This document shows positions 37,371 through 45,896 of a DNA stretch of 64,000 nucleotides, one piece after another. Position 1 is the first letter of the stretch. Every line of letters starts with the position of its first letter. This stretch comes from Bacteroidota bacterium (GTDB lineage Bacteria; Bacteroidota; Bacteroidia; AKYH767-A; OLB10): assembly GCA_023251535.1 (NCBI GenBank), contig JAHEYP010000003.1, positions 124,001 to 188,000 of the forward strand, read 5' to 3'. The position numbers were made by a program, and so were the translations under genes. Below the pieces are notes generated by a model. That model was not told the DNA's origin. It was given only the letters and a program-made list of their open reading frames with translations, and did no database searches.

Positions 37371-38141
37371 TTATGTTAATCCTAAAATATCCGCTATCTG
37401 AACAGCAATTAAATCAATTACGAAGATCATCAAAGATGATACTACTACCGCTGAGTTGGCAGCAATACCAACACCTTCAGTTCCTTTATTACTAAAGTAT
37501 CCTTTGTAGCATCCGATAATGCCAATTGCAAATCCGAAGAAGTAGGTTTTTACTAATGCCGGCATCACATCGCTAAAAGTTAATGACTCGAATACTTGTG
37601 TAGTATATAAATTCCAACTTACAATTCCTTTTAAGTTTACTCCGATATAACTTGCGTAAAGTCCAATGCCATCGGCTAAAACCACCAAAATCGGGAGCAT
37701 CATTGTGCAGGCAATCACACGCGTTACTACTAAATATTTAAAAGGATTTGTTCCCGATACTTCCATTGCATCGATCTGCTCTGTAACTCGCATCGATCCT
37801 AATTCGGCGCCAATGCTGGATCCGATTTTTCCCGCACAAATTAAGGCAGTAATCACGGGACCGATTTCACGAACAATGGAAACAGCTACCATGGCCGGTA
37901 GGTAAGAGGCTGCACCGAATTCTTCGAGCGTTGGACGTGATTGTACCGTTAGTACTAATCCCATAATGAAAGCAGTAATACCTACTAATGGGAATGATTC
38001 ATATCCGATAATATAACACTGGCGAAACAATTCACTCCACTCATAACGAGGCTTGAATCCTTCACGAAAAAACTTTCCCGTAAAAGCTGAAATATTGCCT
38101 ACTTCAGATAGAAATTCGGAACGCCGGGATTGTTTAGACAT
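37371..38141 (-). CDS. mlaE: Phospholipid ABC transporter permease MlaE
   Basis: The 256-residue protein has five to six membrane helices and the MlaE family signature GAELGSMRVTEQIDAM near residues 130-145, plus NPFKYLV and the helix IREIGPVITALICAG. It is the membrane subunit of the MCE lipid transporter and is first in the mlaEFD order. A 6-bp-arm palindrome (38172-38187) lies in the 76-nt gap upstream. The preceding Fe-S gene is on the same strand, so read-through is possible. Confidence 0.93.
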   Translation of the reverse strand: MSKQSRRSEFLSEVGNISAFTGKFFREGFKPRYEWSELFRQCYIIGYESFPLVGITAFIMGLVLTVQSRPTLEEFGAASYLPAMVAVSIVREIGPVITALICAGKIGSSIGAELGSMRVTEQIDAMEVSGTNPFKYLVVTRVIACTMMLPILVVLADGIGLYASYIGVNLKGIVSWNLYTTQVFESLTFSDVMPALVKTYFFGFAIGIIGCYKGYFSNKGTEGVGIAANSAVVVSSLMIFVIDLIAVQIADILGLT

Positions 38142-38171
38142 AATTCGTTTTAATGATTTCTTGAATAATCA

Positions 38172-38187
38172 GTCAATGTCGATTGAC
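38172..38187. promoter_or_regulatory. Inverted repeat upstream of mlaE
   Basis: GTCAAT GTCG ATTGAC is a perfect 6-bp inverted repeat 30 nt upstream of the mlaE start. A near -7 box (TATCTTTC on the minus strand) lies just further upstream. It may be an operator or a weak hairpin; the short arms make this uncertain. Confidence 0.3.
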
Positions 38188-38217
38188 GAAGAAAGATATT
38201 TTATATTTTATCGTAAT

Positions 38218-39009
38218 TTATTTAATATCAATTGCTTCCGCGATTAGTTCCGCAATATCTTTGACTTGAACTTTGTCTTCTTTGTTGAAGTTTTTCACTC
38301 CGTCGGTCATCATCGTATTGCAAAACGGACATCCTACCGCAATTACATCGGGATCCGTTTGTAATGCTTCTTCCGCTCTTTCAACATTGATATCTTTTAC
38401 TCCGTTTTCAGGTTCTTTAAACATCTGAGCTCCGCCTGCACCACAACATAATCCGTTGGCTTTGCTGCGTTTCATTTCTGTTAAATAGATATCAAGCTTT
38501 TGTATTACCGAACGTGGAGCTTCGTATTCATTGTTTGCTCGTCCCAAATAACAAGGATCGTGGAATACTATTTTCTTTCCTTTAAACGTTCCTCCGGCAA
38601 CTTTTAGTTTGCCTGTATCTATTAACTGTTGAAGTAATTGCGAGTGATGCAATACTTCGTAGTTTCCGCCTAAAGAAGGGTATTCGTTTTTCAATGTATT
38701 GAAACAATGCGGACATCCTGTTACGATTTTCGTTACTTCGTAACCGTTAAGAATCATGATGTTGTTCATTGCTTGCATTTGAAAGAGGAATTCATTCCCT
38801 GCTCTCTTAGCAGGATCTCCTGAGCAACTTTCTTCTGTTCCTAATACTGCAAATTTTACTCCTGTAGCGTGTAATATTTTAGCAATCGCTTTGGTTACTT
38901 TTTTTGCTCTGTCGTCGAAACTTCCCGCGCATCCTACCCAAAATAATACTTCCGGTTTTTCTCCGTTTGCCATCATTTCGGCCATGGTAAGTACTTTGAA
39001 ATTTTCCAT
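38218..39009 (-). CDS. CCG-domain Fe-S protein (HdrB/GlpC-like)
   Basis: The 263-residue cytoplasmic protein has two cysteine-rich CCG-type regions. The first has GCAGSFD near residue 27 and TGCPHCFN near 98. The second has HDPCYLGR near 150, the pair LCCGAGG near 188 and GCPFCNTM near 225. Such domains bind noncubane or cubane 4Fe-4S clusters in heterodisulfide reductase B, glycolate oxidase and GlpC. It lies 32 nt downstream of a membrane-bound Fe-S protein and probably works with it in moving electrons to or from quinones. The donor and acceptor are unknown. Confidence 0.82.
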   Translation of the reverse strand: MENFKVLTMAEMMANGEKPEVLFWVGCAGSFDDRAKKVTKAIAKILHATGVKFAVLGTEESCSGDPAKRAGNEFLFQMQAMNNIMILNGYEVTKIVTGCPHCFNTLKNEYPSLGGNYEVLHHSQLLQQLIDTGKLKVAGGTFKGKKIVFHDPCYLGRANNEYEAPRSVIQKLDIYLTEMKRSKANGLCCGAGGAQMFKEPENGVKDINVERAEEALQTDPDVIAVGCPFCNTMMTDGVKNFNKEDKVQVKDIAELIAEAIDIK

Positions 39010-39041
39010 ACTGTAATTTCTATTTTGTTTGTAAGATGTTG

Positions 39042-40364
39042 TTAGTCTTCATTCGCCCAATTCATACGGTCGGCAGGTGAAAATTGCCAAGGGGCTCCGT
39101 TGTTTTCAATTTTCGTGAACATGCCGTTGAGCTCGGTAGGAGCACTCGATTGTTCCATCACTAAATAGCGACGCATTTCAACAATGATTGATAATGGATC
39201 AATGTTCACTGGACAAGCTTCGGTACATGCATTACATGTTGTACATGCCCATAATTCTTCTTCGGTGATATAGTTTCCTAACAATGATTTTCCATCGTCG
39301 TGATCTGCTCCATGTTGATCGATATTCTTTCCTACTTCTTCTAATCGATCACGCGTATCCATCATGATTTTGCGTGGCGATAAAAGTTTTCCTGTTAAGT
39401 TCGCTGGACAAGATGATGTACATCGTCCGCACTCAGTGCAAGAGTAACTGTCCATGAGTTGTTTCCATGTCAGGTCTTTTACATCTTTCGCTCCGAAGCG
39501 TTGTGGTGCAGCATTCGGATCAACAGCAGGTACTGCCGCCGTAGGATCCATCATCAACTTAACTTCGTTAGTTACCGATTCCATATTCGTAAATTCACCT
39601 TTAGGAGTCAATTTACTGTAATAGGTATTCGGGAAGGCAAGAAGGATATGGAAATGCTTCGAGTAGGGCACGTAGTTAAGGAATGCTAATATTCCGATGA
39701 TGTGGAACCACCAGCAACTTCTTTCTAAAATAATCAAACTATCTACCGACATCCCCGATATCATTGGCAATAACATTGAACTTACTGGAAATGCTCCAAC
39801 GATGCCAGTTGCTCTTGAATAATGTTCGGCTCCCATCATTTGAAGTTGATAATCGCATGCGTTCATAATTAGAAACGCCGACATCAATAAGATCTCTGTA
39901 AAAAGGATAATGTTAGCATCCGACTTTGGCCACTTCGTCATTTCACGCATGTGGAATCTACGAAGCTTGATAATATTTCTTCTTGAAAGGAATACAAAAC
40001 AAGCTGCTAATACACCAATTGCTAAGAATTCAAATGAACCAATTAAGACGTCGTATAGTCCGCCCATAAACGATAGTACTCTGTGCGTTCCGAATACTCC
40101 GTCGATTATGATTTCGATTACTTCAATATTGATAATGATAAATCCGACATAAATGAGCACGTGAAAAAATGCTGCTACCGGGCGAGATCCCATTTTCGAT
40201 TGACCTAATGCCACTCGGGCCATGGTTGCCCATCTTTCTGATGAACGATCGCTAAGGTCTAATTTACGACCTAGCTGAATGTTCCTGATCACTTCTCTGA
40301 TCTTTTTGGTGAACAAAATCACCCCAATAACCAGTAGAATGGTGAATAGTATACTTGAAATCAT
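39042..40364 (-). CDS. Membrane-anchored 4Fe-4S dicluster electron-transfer protein
   Basis: The start is the ATG at 40364; an in-frame TTG further upstream is unlikely. The 440-residue protein has five or six membrane helices (about 5-270), in the style of NarI/HdrE-like cytochrome b modules. A soluble C-terminal part has two 4Fe-4S sites: CTECGRCTSSCP (about 308-319) and CTTCNACTEACP (about 373-384). With the adjacent CCG protein it forms an HdrDE-like pair. The substrate is unknown. It lies between two lipid-transport MCE units, a gene order I recall in other Bacteroidota. Confidence 0.82.
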   Translation of the reverse strand: MISSILFTILLVIGVILFTKKIREVIRNIQLGRKLDLSDRSSERWATMARVALGQSKMGSRPVAAFFHVLIYVGFIIINIEVIEIIIDGVFGTHRVLSFMGGLYDVLIGSFEFLAIGVLAACFVFLSRRNIIKLRRFHMREMTKWPKSDANIILFTEILLMSAFLIMNACDYQLQMMGAEHYSRATGIVGAFPVSSMLLPMISGMSVDSLIILERSCWWFHIIGILAFLNYVPYSKHFHILLAFPNTYYSKLTPKGEFTNMESVTNEVKLMMDPTAAVPAVDPNAAPQRFGAKDVKDLTWKQLMDSYSCTECGRCTSSCPANLTGKLLSPRKIMMDTRDRLEEVGKNIDQHGADHDDGKSLLGNYITEEELWACTTCNACTEACPVNIDPLSIIVEMRRYLVMEQSSAPTELNGMFTKIENNGAPWQFSPADRMNWANED

Positions 40365-40462
40365 ATTCCTGATTGTATGCTGATTAAACTTCTGCAAAGT
40401 AAGCCGATCGGGCTATATTTCCATAGCATCCGGCAGTTATTTTTCAATAACTGATGTTTAAA

Positions 40463-40489
40463 ACAAAAAAAATGTAAAAGCAGTTTTAC
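40463..40489 (-). terminator. Terminator of the amidase-MCE operon
   Basis: GTAAAA (40474-40479) and TTTTAC (40484-40489) form a small hairpin; on the minus strand it is followed by ATTTTTTTT. It lies directly after the stop of the MCE gene at 40490. Confidence 0.65.
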
Positions 40490-41431
40490 TTATTTGCTCT
40501 TTTTGCCAAAAACAGAGAAATGAACGTATCGTTTCGGATTCGCTTTTAAGTCTTTCATTAACTCATCAAGGTCGTGCGACGTAGCAGTCAGATTATCATA
40601 CAGTTGTTGGTCGTTCACCATCTTGCCTAATGACCCTTTTCCTTGATTTATCTTCGTTAACATCTCTTGCGATTGACCTAAAACTTCATCAGCTTTTCTG
40701 ATAGTTTCTGCAAAATTAGCAGCGGCAAGTGAATCACTAACTTTCGAGATATTATTGAGTATGTTGTTGATCTGTTGCTGATTGCTTTTTAAATTTCCAG
40801 TAATCGAGTTGATATTACTGATCATTAACTGCAATTTACCGTTATCGTCGCTTACCATATGATCGATAGAGGCAAGGCTGTTGTTCAAATGTCCTATTCC
40901 GCTCTTTAAATTATTTTGAGTAGCTGGATCAAACATTACATGCATCATTTGTACTACCGAATCTAAACTCACAATTAAATGCTCGGTTTTATCTTTAATC
41001 GGTCCAACTTGCTTTCCTAATTGTTGCGCCAATCCCGATTCTAATTCTGAAAATAAAGTGTCATCATCGTTAGCAGGAGTTAGTGATGCTCCCAAATCAA
41101 TACGCATCGCTTTGGTACCGATTAAATCACTGTTGAATATTTTGGCAATGGCATCTTTCGAGACAAAAACATGACGATCTATCTTTAATGTGACCAATAG
41201 TTTTCCCGATTTGTCGGGCATAAAATCAATTGCATTAACGATGCCGATTCTGAATCCGTTCATAAAAACGGGATTCGATTTCACTAAACCGTCAACATTA
41301 TCATAAACCGCATAGTAGGTATTGCGGCTAGTAAACACATCTTTACCTTTAAGGTAGTTCAGTCCCCATAATAATGCTGCCAAGGCAACAGTTACGAGTA
41401 TACCGACTTTAGCTTCGTTCGAAAATTTCAC
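40490..41431 (-). CDS. Second MCE-domain (MlaD-like) protein
   Basis: The 313-residue protein has an N-terminal membrane helix (about 8-25) and an MCE domain (about 38-115: VYDNVDGLVKSNPVFMNGF, IGIVNAI). Long helical segments follow. It differs clearly from the MlaD-like protein at 35657. It is 22 nt downstream of an amidase gene on the same strand and ends at a terminator. No ATPase or permease is in its own operon, so it may use the MlaE-MlaF pair nearby or another one. Confidence 0.85.
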   Translation of the reverse strand: MKFSNEAKVGILVTVALAALLWGLNYLKGKDVFTSRNTYYAVYDNVDGLVKSNPVFMNGFRIGIVNAIDFMPDKSGKLLVTLKIDRHVFVSKDAIAKIFNSDLIGTKAMRIDLGASLTPANDDDTLFSELESGLAQQLGKQVGPIKDKTEHLIVSLDSVVQMMHVMFDPATQNNLKSGIGHLNNSLASIDHMVSDDNGKLQLMISNINSITGNLKSNQQQINNILNNISKVSDSLAAANFAETIRKADEVLGQSQEMLTKINQGKGSLGKMVNDQQLYDNLTATSHDLDELMKDLKANPKRYVHFSVFGKKSK

Positions 41432-41453
41432 AAATAAGAGTTATGAGGCAAAA

Positions 41454-42824
41454 TTACGGCCTTTTAAGCAATTGCTCTGCTTCTTGAGGTGTAATCTTTT
41501 TGTCGCCATCGTAAGCAGTTAAAAAACAATCTTTAAATCCTGCAGCTTTTAGTTGATTTTGTCGCGCTTTCGCTGCTGAAATACTGGTATAGCTTCCTGC
41601 AACAAATCTTGTAAATCCGTCGGTTCCTTTAATTCGTTTTAGTCCATCAACAGATTTGAATTTATCGTCTTCTTTTTGGACATCGGTACATGCTCCGATT
41701 TGAACTCCGATATAAACTTTTTTAGTTGCAGGTTCAGGCTTTTCTACCGGTGCTTTTTCCGTTTTTACGGGTGTCGGCATTGGCTTTTCCGCTTCCGAAG
41801 CTTGCTTTTCTTCTTTCGGTGGAGTTACTTTTTCCGGTTCCTGTTTTGGAAGTTCCTCTTTTGTTGGTGGATTGTTTACCGACGACGGCTTGGGATCTTC
41901 CTTTTTCGGAGCTTCTTGAGCTGGTGCTGTGTCCTGCTTTGGTGCTACTTGTTGTGGTTCCGGTGTTGTTTCCTTTACCGGATTTTCCGCCATCGGTTCG
42001 TCTTTTTTTGGCTGGTTATCCTCCTTCACTGCCGACGCTCCCCCCGATGATTCCATGTCAATTTTATATTCTTTGAAGGCTCTGAAAATTGCCGTCGACA
42101 TAGTCATTTGGCCTTTGTCGCTATCTAAGAACTTCTCTTCCATATCATGGGTAAGAAATCCGTTTTCGATAAGTACTGCCGGCATCGCTGTTTTGTATAA
42201 TACTAGGAATCCTGCCTGCTTTACTCCACGGTTATTTCTTCCCGAATATTCTTCAAATTGCTGCTGAACCTTCGATGCAAAATCAAGACTCTGATGCATA
42301 AACTGATTCTGATATAAAGAGAAGATGATATTTGCTTCAGGTGAATTCGGATCGAATCCGTCGTATTGCGTTTTGTAGTCGTCCTCTAATAAGATCGCGG
42401 CATTTTCTCGCTTCGCAACATTTAAGTTGTCATCCGATTTGTGAAGCCCCATTACATAGGTTTCAGCTCCATAAGCCGATTTCGCTCCCGAATTCAGGTG
42501 AATACAAATAAATAGGTCAGCATGTGCCTTATTCGCAATATTTGCTCTTTCATGTAAAGGAATAAATACGTCAGTCTTGCGCGTATATATTACTTTTACA
42601 TCCGGAAAATTCTGTTCAATGAGCTTTCCGAGCTTTAATGCGATATTTAAGGCAACTGTCTTTTCGCGGGCTGAAGAACCCAGACATCCTGTGTCATGGC
42701 CTCCGTGTCCTGCGTCGATTACGACAGTTTTAATTCTGTAGGCATCCTTCCGGTGAGGGCCTGCTGATGTTAGTGAAAAACTCACCAACAATAAGGTTGT
42801 AACAATGCAGAGTAGACGTTTCAC
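41454..42824 (-). CDS. N-acetylmuramoyl-L-alanine amidase (AmiC-like) with SPOR domain
   Basis: The 456-residue protein has a signal peptide (1-21) and an Amidase_3 domain (about 33-255). Zinc ligands are H40 in VIDAGHGGHD, E54 in REKTVALN and H109 in ICIHLNSG; the catalytic Glu is in VLIENGFLTH. It cleaves the amide bond between muramic acid and the stem peptide at septation. A Pro/Lys/Glu-rich linker (about 260-370) leads to a C-terminal SPOR domain (about 372-445) that binds denuded glycan. The high Glu/Lys/Pro content creates long antisense open frames on the plus strand that are not genes. It is the first gene of an amidase-MCE operon, divergent from lptD. Confidence 0.93.
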   Translation of the reverse strand: MKRLLCIVTTLLLVSFSLTSAGPHRKDAYRIKTVVIDAGHGGHDTGCLGSSAREKTVALNIALKLGKLIEQNFPDVKVIYTRKTDVFIPLHERANIANKAHADLFICIHLNSGAKSAYGAETYVMGLHKSDDNLNVAKRENAAILLEDDYKTQYDGFDPNSPEANIIFSLYQNQFMHQSLDFASKVQQQFEEYSGRNNRGVKQAGFLVLYKTAMPAVLIENGFLTHDMEEKFLDSDKGQMTMSTAIFRAFKEYKIDMESSGGASAVKEDNQPKKDEPMAENPVKETTPEPQQVAPKQDTAPAQEAPKKEDPKPSSVNNPPTKEELPKQEPEKVTPPKEEKQASEAEKPMPTPVKTEKAPVEKPEPATKKVYIGVQIGACTDVQKEDDKFKSVDGLKRIKGTDGFTRFVAGSYTSISAAKARQNQLKAAGFKDCFLTAYDGDKKITPQEAEQLLKRP

Positions 42825-42833
42825 GTTGTTTTG

Positions 42834-42841
42834 TAGCTTTG
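42834..42841 (+). promoter_or_regulatory. -7 box of lptD
   Basis: TAGCTTTG is an exact TAnnTTTG match, 30 nt upstream of the lptD start at 42872. No TTG was found at the standard spacing. Confidence 0.5.
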
Positions 42842-42871
42842 CGCCTTCAAAATTAGGTTTCTAACGATAGA

Positions 42872-45463
42872 ATGTATCAGTCAAGTAGGTGTTTATCAGT
42901 GAACTTATCAACGGCAAATTGTTGGTTGTGTGTATGTATTTTCTTGGTTCTCTGCACTTTTTCATCAAAAGCTCAGCAGATTGATTCGGCGGCTTCTGTT
43001 GTTCCTGATACTTCTTTAGCTCATAAAAGCTTAATGTTGGTAGTGAAGGATTCTGCTGCAGTTGATTCAGCTTCAATTAGTAATGAGTTGAAGTCCAAGG
43101 TGAAATATGGTGCAACTGATTCAATTCGATATGATCTGGAAGAAGGCAAAGTATACATGTTTGGTAAGGCACATATTGAATATGAGGATATTAACTTGAT
43201 TGCCGATTATATCGAACTGAATTTTACCGATCATAATTTATTAGCAAAAGGCATGCCTGATAGTACAGGTACTATGGCGGGATTTCCAATTTTTAGACAA
43301 GGAGCTGAGGAGTTTAAGTCGGAATCGTTAAAGTATAATTTTGATAGCAAACGTGGACGAATAGCCGAAATTTCCACTAAAGATGGCGATAGCTATATTC
43401 ATGGTTCTACTGTTAAAAAGGAGTCCGATAATACTACTTATATCCGCAATGGTTATTATACTACCTGCGAATTGCCTCATCCTCATTACTTTATAGCAAG
43501 TAATAAGATTAAAGTCATTCCTAATAATAAAGTGGTTACCGGTCCCGCCGAGTTGGTGATTTCCGATGTACCTACGCCGTTTGCTATTCCTTTCGGATTC
43601 TTCCCCAATAAAAAAGGTCGCTCTTCGGGAATTTTATTCCCTGCTTATGGTGAGTCGGCACAGTTGGGATTCTTTTTAACGAACGGGGGATATTATTTCG
43701 GATTGAACGATCATTTCGATTTAGCCCTAACAGGCGATATTTATTCCCGTGGAAGCTGGAGAGCTAATGCGTACTCTAATTATGCTAATCGTTACCATTA
43801 TAACGGAAATTTTTCGGTGAATTATTCCTTAACTAAGACTAGTCAGAAGGAACTTCCTGACTATGCAGTTGAAAAAGGATTCTTCGTACGATGGAATCAT
43901 ATGCAGGATGCAAAAGCTCGTCCAAATAGTACTTTCAGCGCAAACGTTAATGCAGGTTCTAGCACTTTCTATCGTAATAATTTATCTTCTTCAAATAATT
44001 ACCTCACGAATACATTTACCTCTTCGGTGGCTTTTAGTAAATCGTGGCCGGGGAAACCGTATAGTTTTAGCGCGGGACTTTCTCACTCTCAAAATACTTC
44101 TACGAGAGATATCACAGTAAGCTTTCCTACTGCCAACTTTGGAATAAGTCGCCAAACTCCTTTCAAGCGAAAAACAGCTGTTGGTGCAGCAAAATGGTAC
44201 GAAAAAATAGGAGTGAGTTATACTACCAGCCTGCAGAATTCTATCTCTACTAAAGATACTTTATTGTTCAGAAAAGAGAGCCTCGATCAATTGCGCTACG
44301 GAATTCAGCATAGTATTCCTATTAGTACTTCTTTTAGTGCTTTCAAATATTTTACCGTTAGCCCGGCAATTAATTATACCGAAAAATGGTACTTAAAAAC
44401 AATCGAGAAAAAGTATATTGCAGATACTAAAACTGTTGATGTTGATACCGTAGCTGGATTTAAAGCTGCACGTGAATTTTCGTTCAGCGCTAATATGAAT
44501 ACTCGAATCTTCGGATTGGTACAATTTAAGAAAGGGAAATTAGCGGCGATTCGACATGTAATGACTCCTAATGTAGGGTTCTCATGGCGTCCCGATTTTA
44601 GTGACCCTACTTATGGGGTTTATAAGTCGGTGCAAGTGGATTCAACAGGGAAAACTGCCTTGTATTCGATCTTTGAAGGAGCTTTGTACGGCGGACCATC
44701 ATCGGGAAAATCTTCATTAATGACCTTTAGTCTCGATAATAATATAGAGATGAAAGTGCGTCAAGTTTCCGATACTGCGGTAACAGAAAAGAAAATCAAG
44801 TTGCTTGAAAGTTTAAGTGCAGCTATGAACTATAATTTCGCTGCCGATTCCTTGAATTTGTCGACTATTTCTGTTGCAGGGCGTACTACAGTTTTAGATA
44901 GAATTTCATTGAGTTTTGCAGGAGTTTTCGATCCGTATATGGTGAATGATGCAGGTGTTCGTTACAATAAGTTCGAGATCAACGAGTCGGGAAAATTAGC
45001 GCATATGAACAATGCTAATTTATCGGTCAACTTCTCGGTGTTTAATGGTAAAAAAGACTACCAAAGCAATAAAGGATCCAAAGAAGAATTAGAAAATATC
45101 AATAAAAATAAAGGCGATTATATCGATTATACAGTGCCGTTTAATTTATCGGTGGGATATAGCTTTTACTACCAAAATAATTTCGGAAGTTCCGACCAAA
45201 CAACACAAACATTGAACTTTAACGGGGATGTGCAAGTGACAAAAAACTGGAAGGTTAATTTTAACTCTGGATACGATTTCGAACAGAAAGATCTATCATA
45301 TACATCCCTCGGCGTTTTTCGTGACCTACACTGCTGGGAAATGCGTTTAAATTGGGTGCCTTTCGGATTCCAACAGAACTATTTCATTCAAATTAATGTG
45401 AAGTCAAGCGTATTGCAAGACTTAAAACTCACCAAGAAAAACGACCGATTCGACCAAAGGTAA
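42872..45463 (+). CDS. lptD: LPS assembly outer-membrane protein LptD
   Basis: The 863-residue protein has a signal peptide near 14-35. An OstA/LptA-like beta-jellyroll (about 75-215: GKVYMFGKAHIEYEDINLIADYI) is followed by a large beta-barrel with LptD-type sequences such as PTPFAIPFGFFPNKKGRSSG. The last strands end in alternating aromatic patterns (FIQINVKSSVLQDLKL). It inserts lipopolysaccharide into the outer leaflet. The short LptE partner is not in the window. The length is typical of Bacteroidota LptD. It is divergent from the amidase gene, and the following 433 nt are repeats. Confidence 0.88.
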   Translation: MYQSSRCLSVNLSTANCWLCVCIFLVLCTFSSKAQQIDSAASVVPDTSLAHKSLMLVVKDSAAVDSASISNELKSKVKYGATDSIRYDLEEGKVYMFGKAHIEYEDINLIADYIELNFTDHNLLAKGMPDSTGTMAGFPIFRQGAEEFKSESLKYNFDSKRGRIAEISTKDGDSYIHGSTVKKESDNTTYIRNGYYTTCELPHPHYFIASNKIKVIPNNKVVTGPAELVISDVPTPFAIPFGFFPNKKGRSSGILFPAYGESAQLGFFLTNGGYYFGLNDHFDLALTGDIYSRGSWRANAYSNYANRYHYNGNFSVNYSLTKTSQKELPDYAVEKGFFVRWNHMQDAKARPNSTFSANVNAGSSTFYRNNLSSSNNYLTNTFTSSVAFSKSWPGKPYSFSAGLSHSQNTSTRDITVSFPTANFGISRQTPFKRKTAVGAAKWYEKIGVSYTTSLQNSISTKDTLLFRKESLDQLRYGIQHSIPISTSFSAFKYFTVSPAINYTEKWYLKTIEKKYIADTKTVDVDTVAGFKAAREFSFSANMNTRIFGLVQFKKGKLAAIRHVMTPNVGFSWRPDFSDPTYGVYKSVQVDSTGKTALYSIFEGALYGGPSSGKSSLMTFSLDNNIEMKVRQVSDTAVTEKKIKLLESLSAAMNYNFAADSLNLSTISVAGRTTVLDRISLSFAGVFDPYMVNDAGVRYNKFEINESGKLAHMNNANLSVNFSVFNGKKDYQSNKGSKEELENINKNKGDYIDYTVPFNLSVGYSFYYQNNFGSSDQTTQTLNFNGDVQVTKNWKVNFNSGYDFEQKDLSYTSLGVFRDLHCWEMRLNWVPFGFQQNYFIQINVKSSVLQDLKLTKKNDRFDQR

Positions 45464-45484
45464 GACAATGACTGAAGGACAGAA

Positions 45485-45524
45485 TGACTGAATGAGTGAA
45501 TGAGTGACTGAATGAGTGATTGAG
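45485..45524 (+). repeat. TGAN x10 tetranucleotide run
   Basis: Ten consecutive tetramers start with TGA: TGAC, TGAA, TGAG, TGAA, TGAG, TGAC, TGAA, TGAG, TGAT, TGAG. Because the period is four, TGA stops fall in all three forward frames. It starts 22 nt after the lptD stop. Confidence 0.8.
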
Positions 45525-45566
45525 GGGCAAACCGAAATCTTGGTTTTACAGTGAATTGTTCTTCAA

Positions 45567-45650
45567 ACCAAGATCAAATCCTCATAAATCCCTAGTTCGT
45601 CCCAACGGGATGAAATCCGTGTTAGTCCCATAGGGATGAATCCGTGTTCG
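45567..45650. repeat. REPIN-like repeat, copy A
   Basis: This 84-bp unit is about 82% identical to copy B (69 of 84 positions by hand alignment). It contains two small hairpins, GTCCC-AAC-GGGAT and GTCCC-ATA-GGGAT, each followed by GAAATCCGTGTT or GAATCCGTGTT. The hairpins end in a G-T wobble, while copy B has true pairs at the same place. Confidence 0.75.
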
Positions 45651-45714
45651 TGTAAGTAAATGACTAAATGGTTGTCAAGTTAAGTTATTAGGCTTTCCAA
45701 TAAATCTATCCCAT

Positions 45715-45798
45715 ACCAAGATCAAATCCTTTTAAATCCGTGGTTCGTCCCTTTGGGACGAAATCCGTGTTAGCTCCATCGGAGCGAATCCGTGTTCC
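45715..45798. repeat. REPIN-like repeat, copy B
   Basis: This copy has hairpins GTCCC-TTT-GGGAC and GCTCC-ATC-GGAGC. Compared with copy A, both sides of the second stem change together (T-A to C-G and C-G to T-A), keeping the pairing. That is covariation, expected if the hairpin itself is selected, as in REP-type elements spread by RAYT transposases. No transposase gene lies in the window. Confidence 0.75.
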
Positions 45799-45813
45799 AA
45801 TAAATGCAGTTTG

Positions 45814-45848
45814 AAATCCAAAATCCAAAATCCAAAATCCAAAATTCA
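45814..45848 (+). repeat. AAATCCA heptamer tandem repeat
   Basis: Four perfect copies of AAATCCA (45814-45841) are followed by AAATTCA (45842-45848). It sits 35 nt upstream of the ffh -7 box and is 7-bp periodic, so it may vary by slippage. Confidence 0.75.
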
Positions 45849-45883
45849 TCAATTTACCCCTTTTAGAGCTCCCTTCCTTTTAC

Positions 45884-45891
45884 TACTTTTG
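45884..45891 (+). promoter_or_regulatory. -7 box of ffh, possibly leaderless
   Basis: TACTTTTG matches TAnnTTTG exactly and is followed by only GCAGCT up to the ATG at 45897. If it is used, the message would begin at or a base or two before the start codon. No TTG occurs at the usual spacing upstream. Confidence 0.5.
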
Positions 45892-45896
45892 CAGCT

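Larger units (their letters stand above)
45464..45896. other. Repeat-rich intergenic region, 433 bp
   Basis: In order it holds a TGAN tetranucleotide run (45485-45524), repeat copy A (45567-45650), a unique spacer, repeat copy B (45715-45798), a heptamer run (45814-45848) and the ffh -7 box. No coding sequence or tRNA was seen. It is the only stretch of this window rich in short repeats. Confidence 0.8.

Noticed and set aside
41676-42267. Three long plus-strand frames inside the amidase gene
   Set aside because: They arise from the Pro/Lys/Glu-rich linker read in reverse (Phe/Leu/Arg-rich) and have no family match.
45464-45896. CRISPR array
   Set aside because: There are only two long units with a 64-nt spacer and no cas genes. 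The structure fits REP-type elements better.
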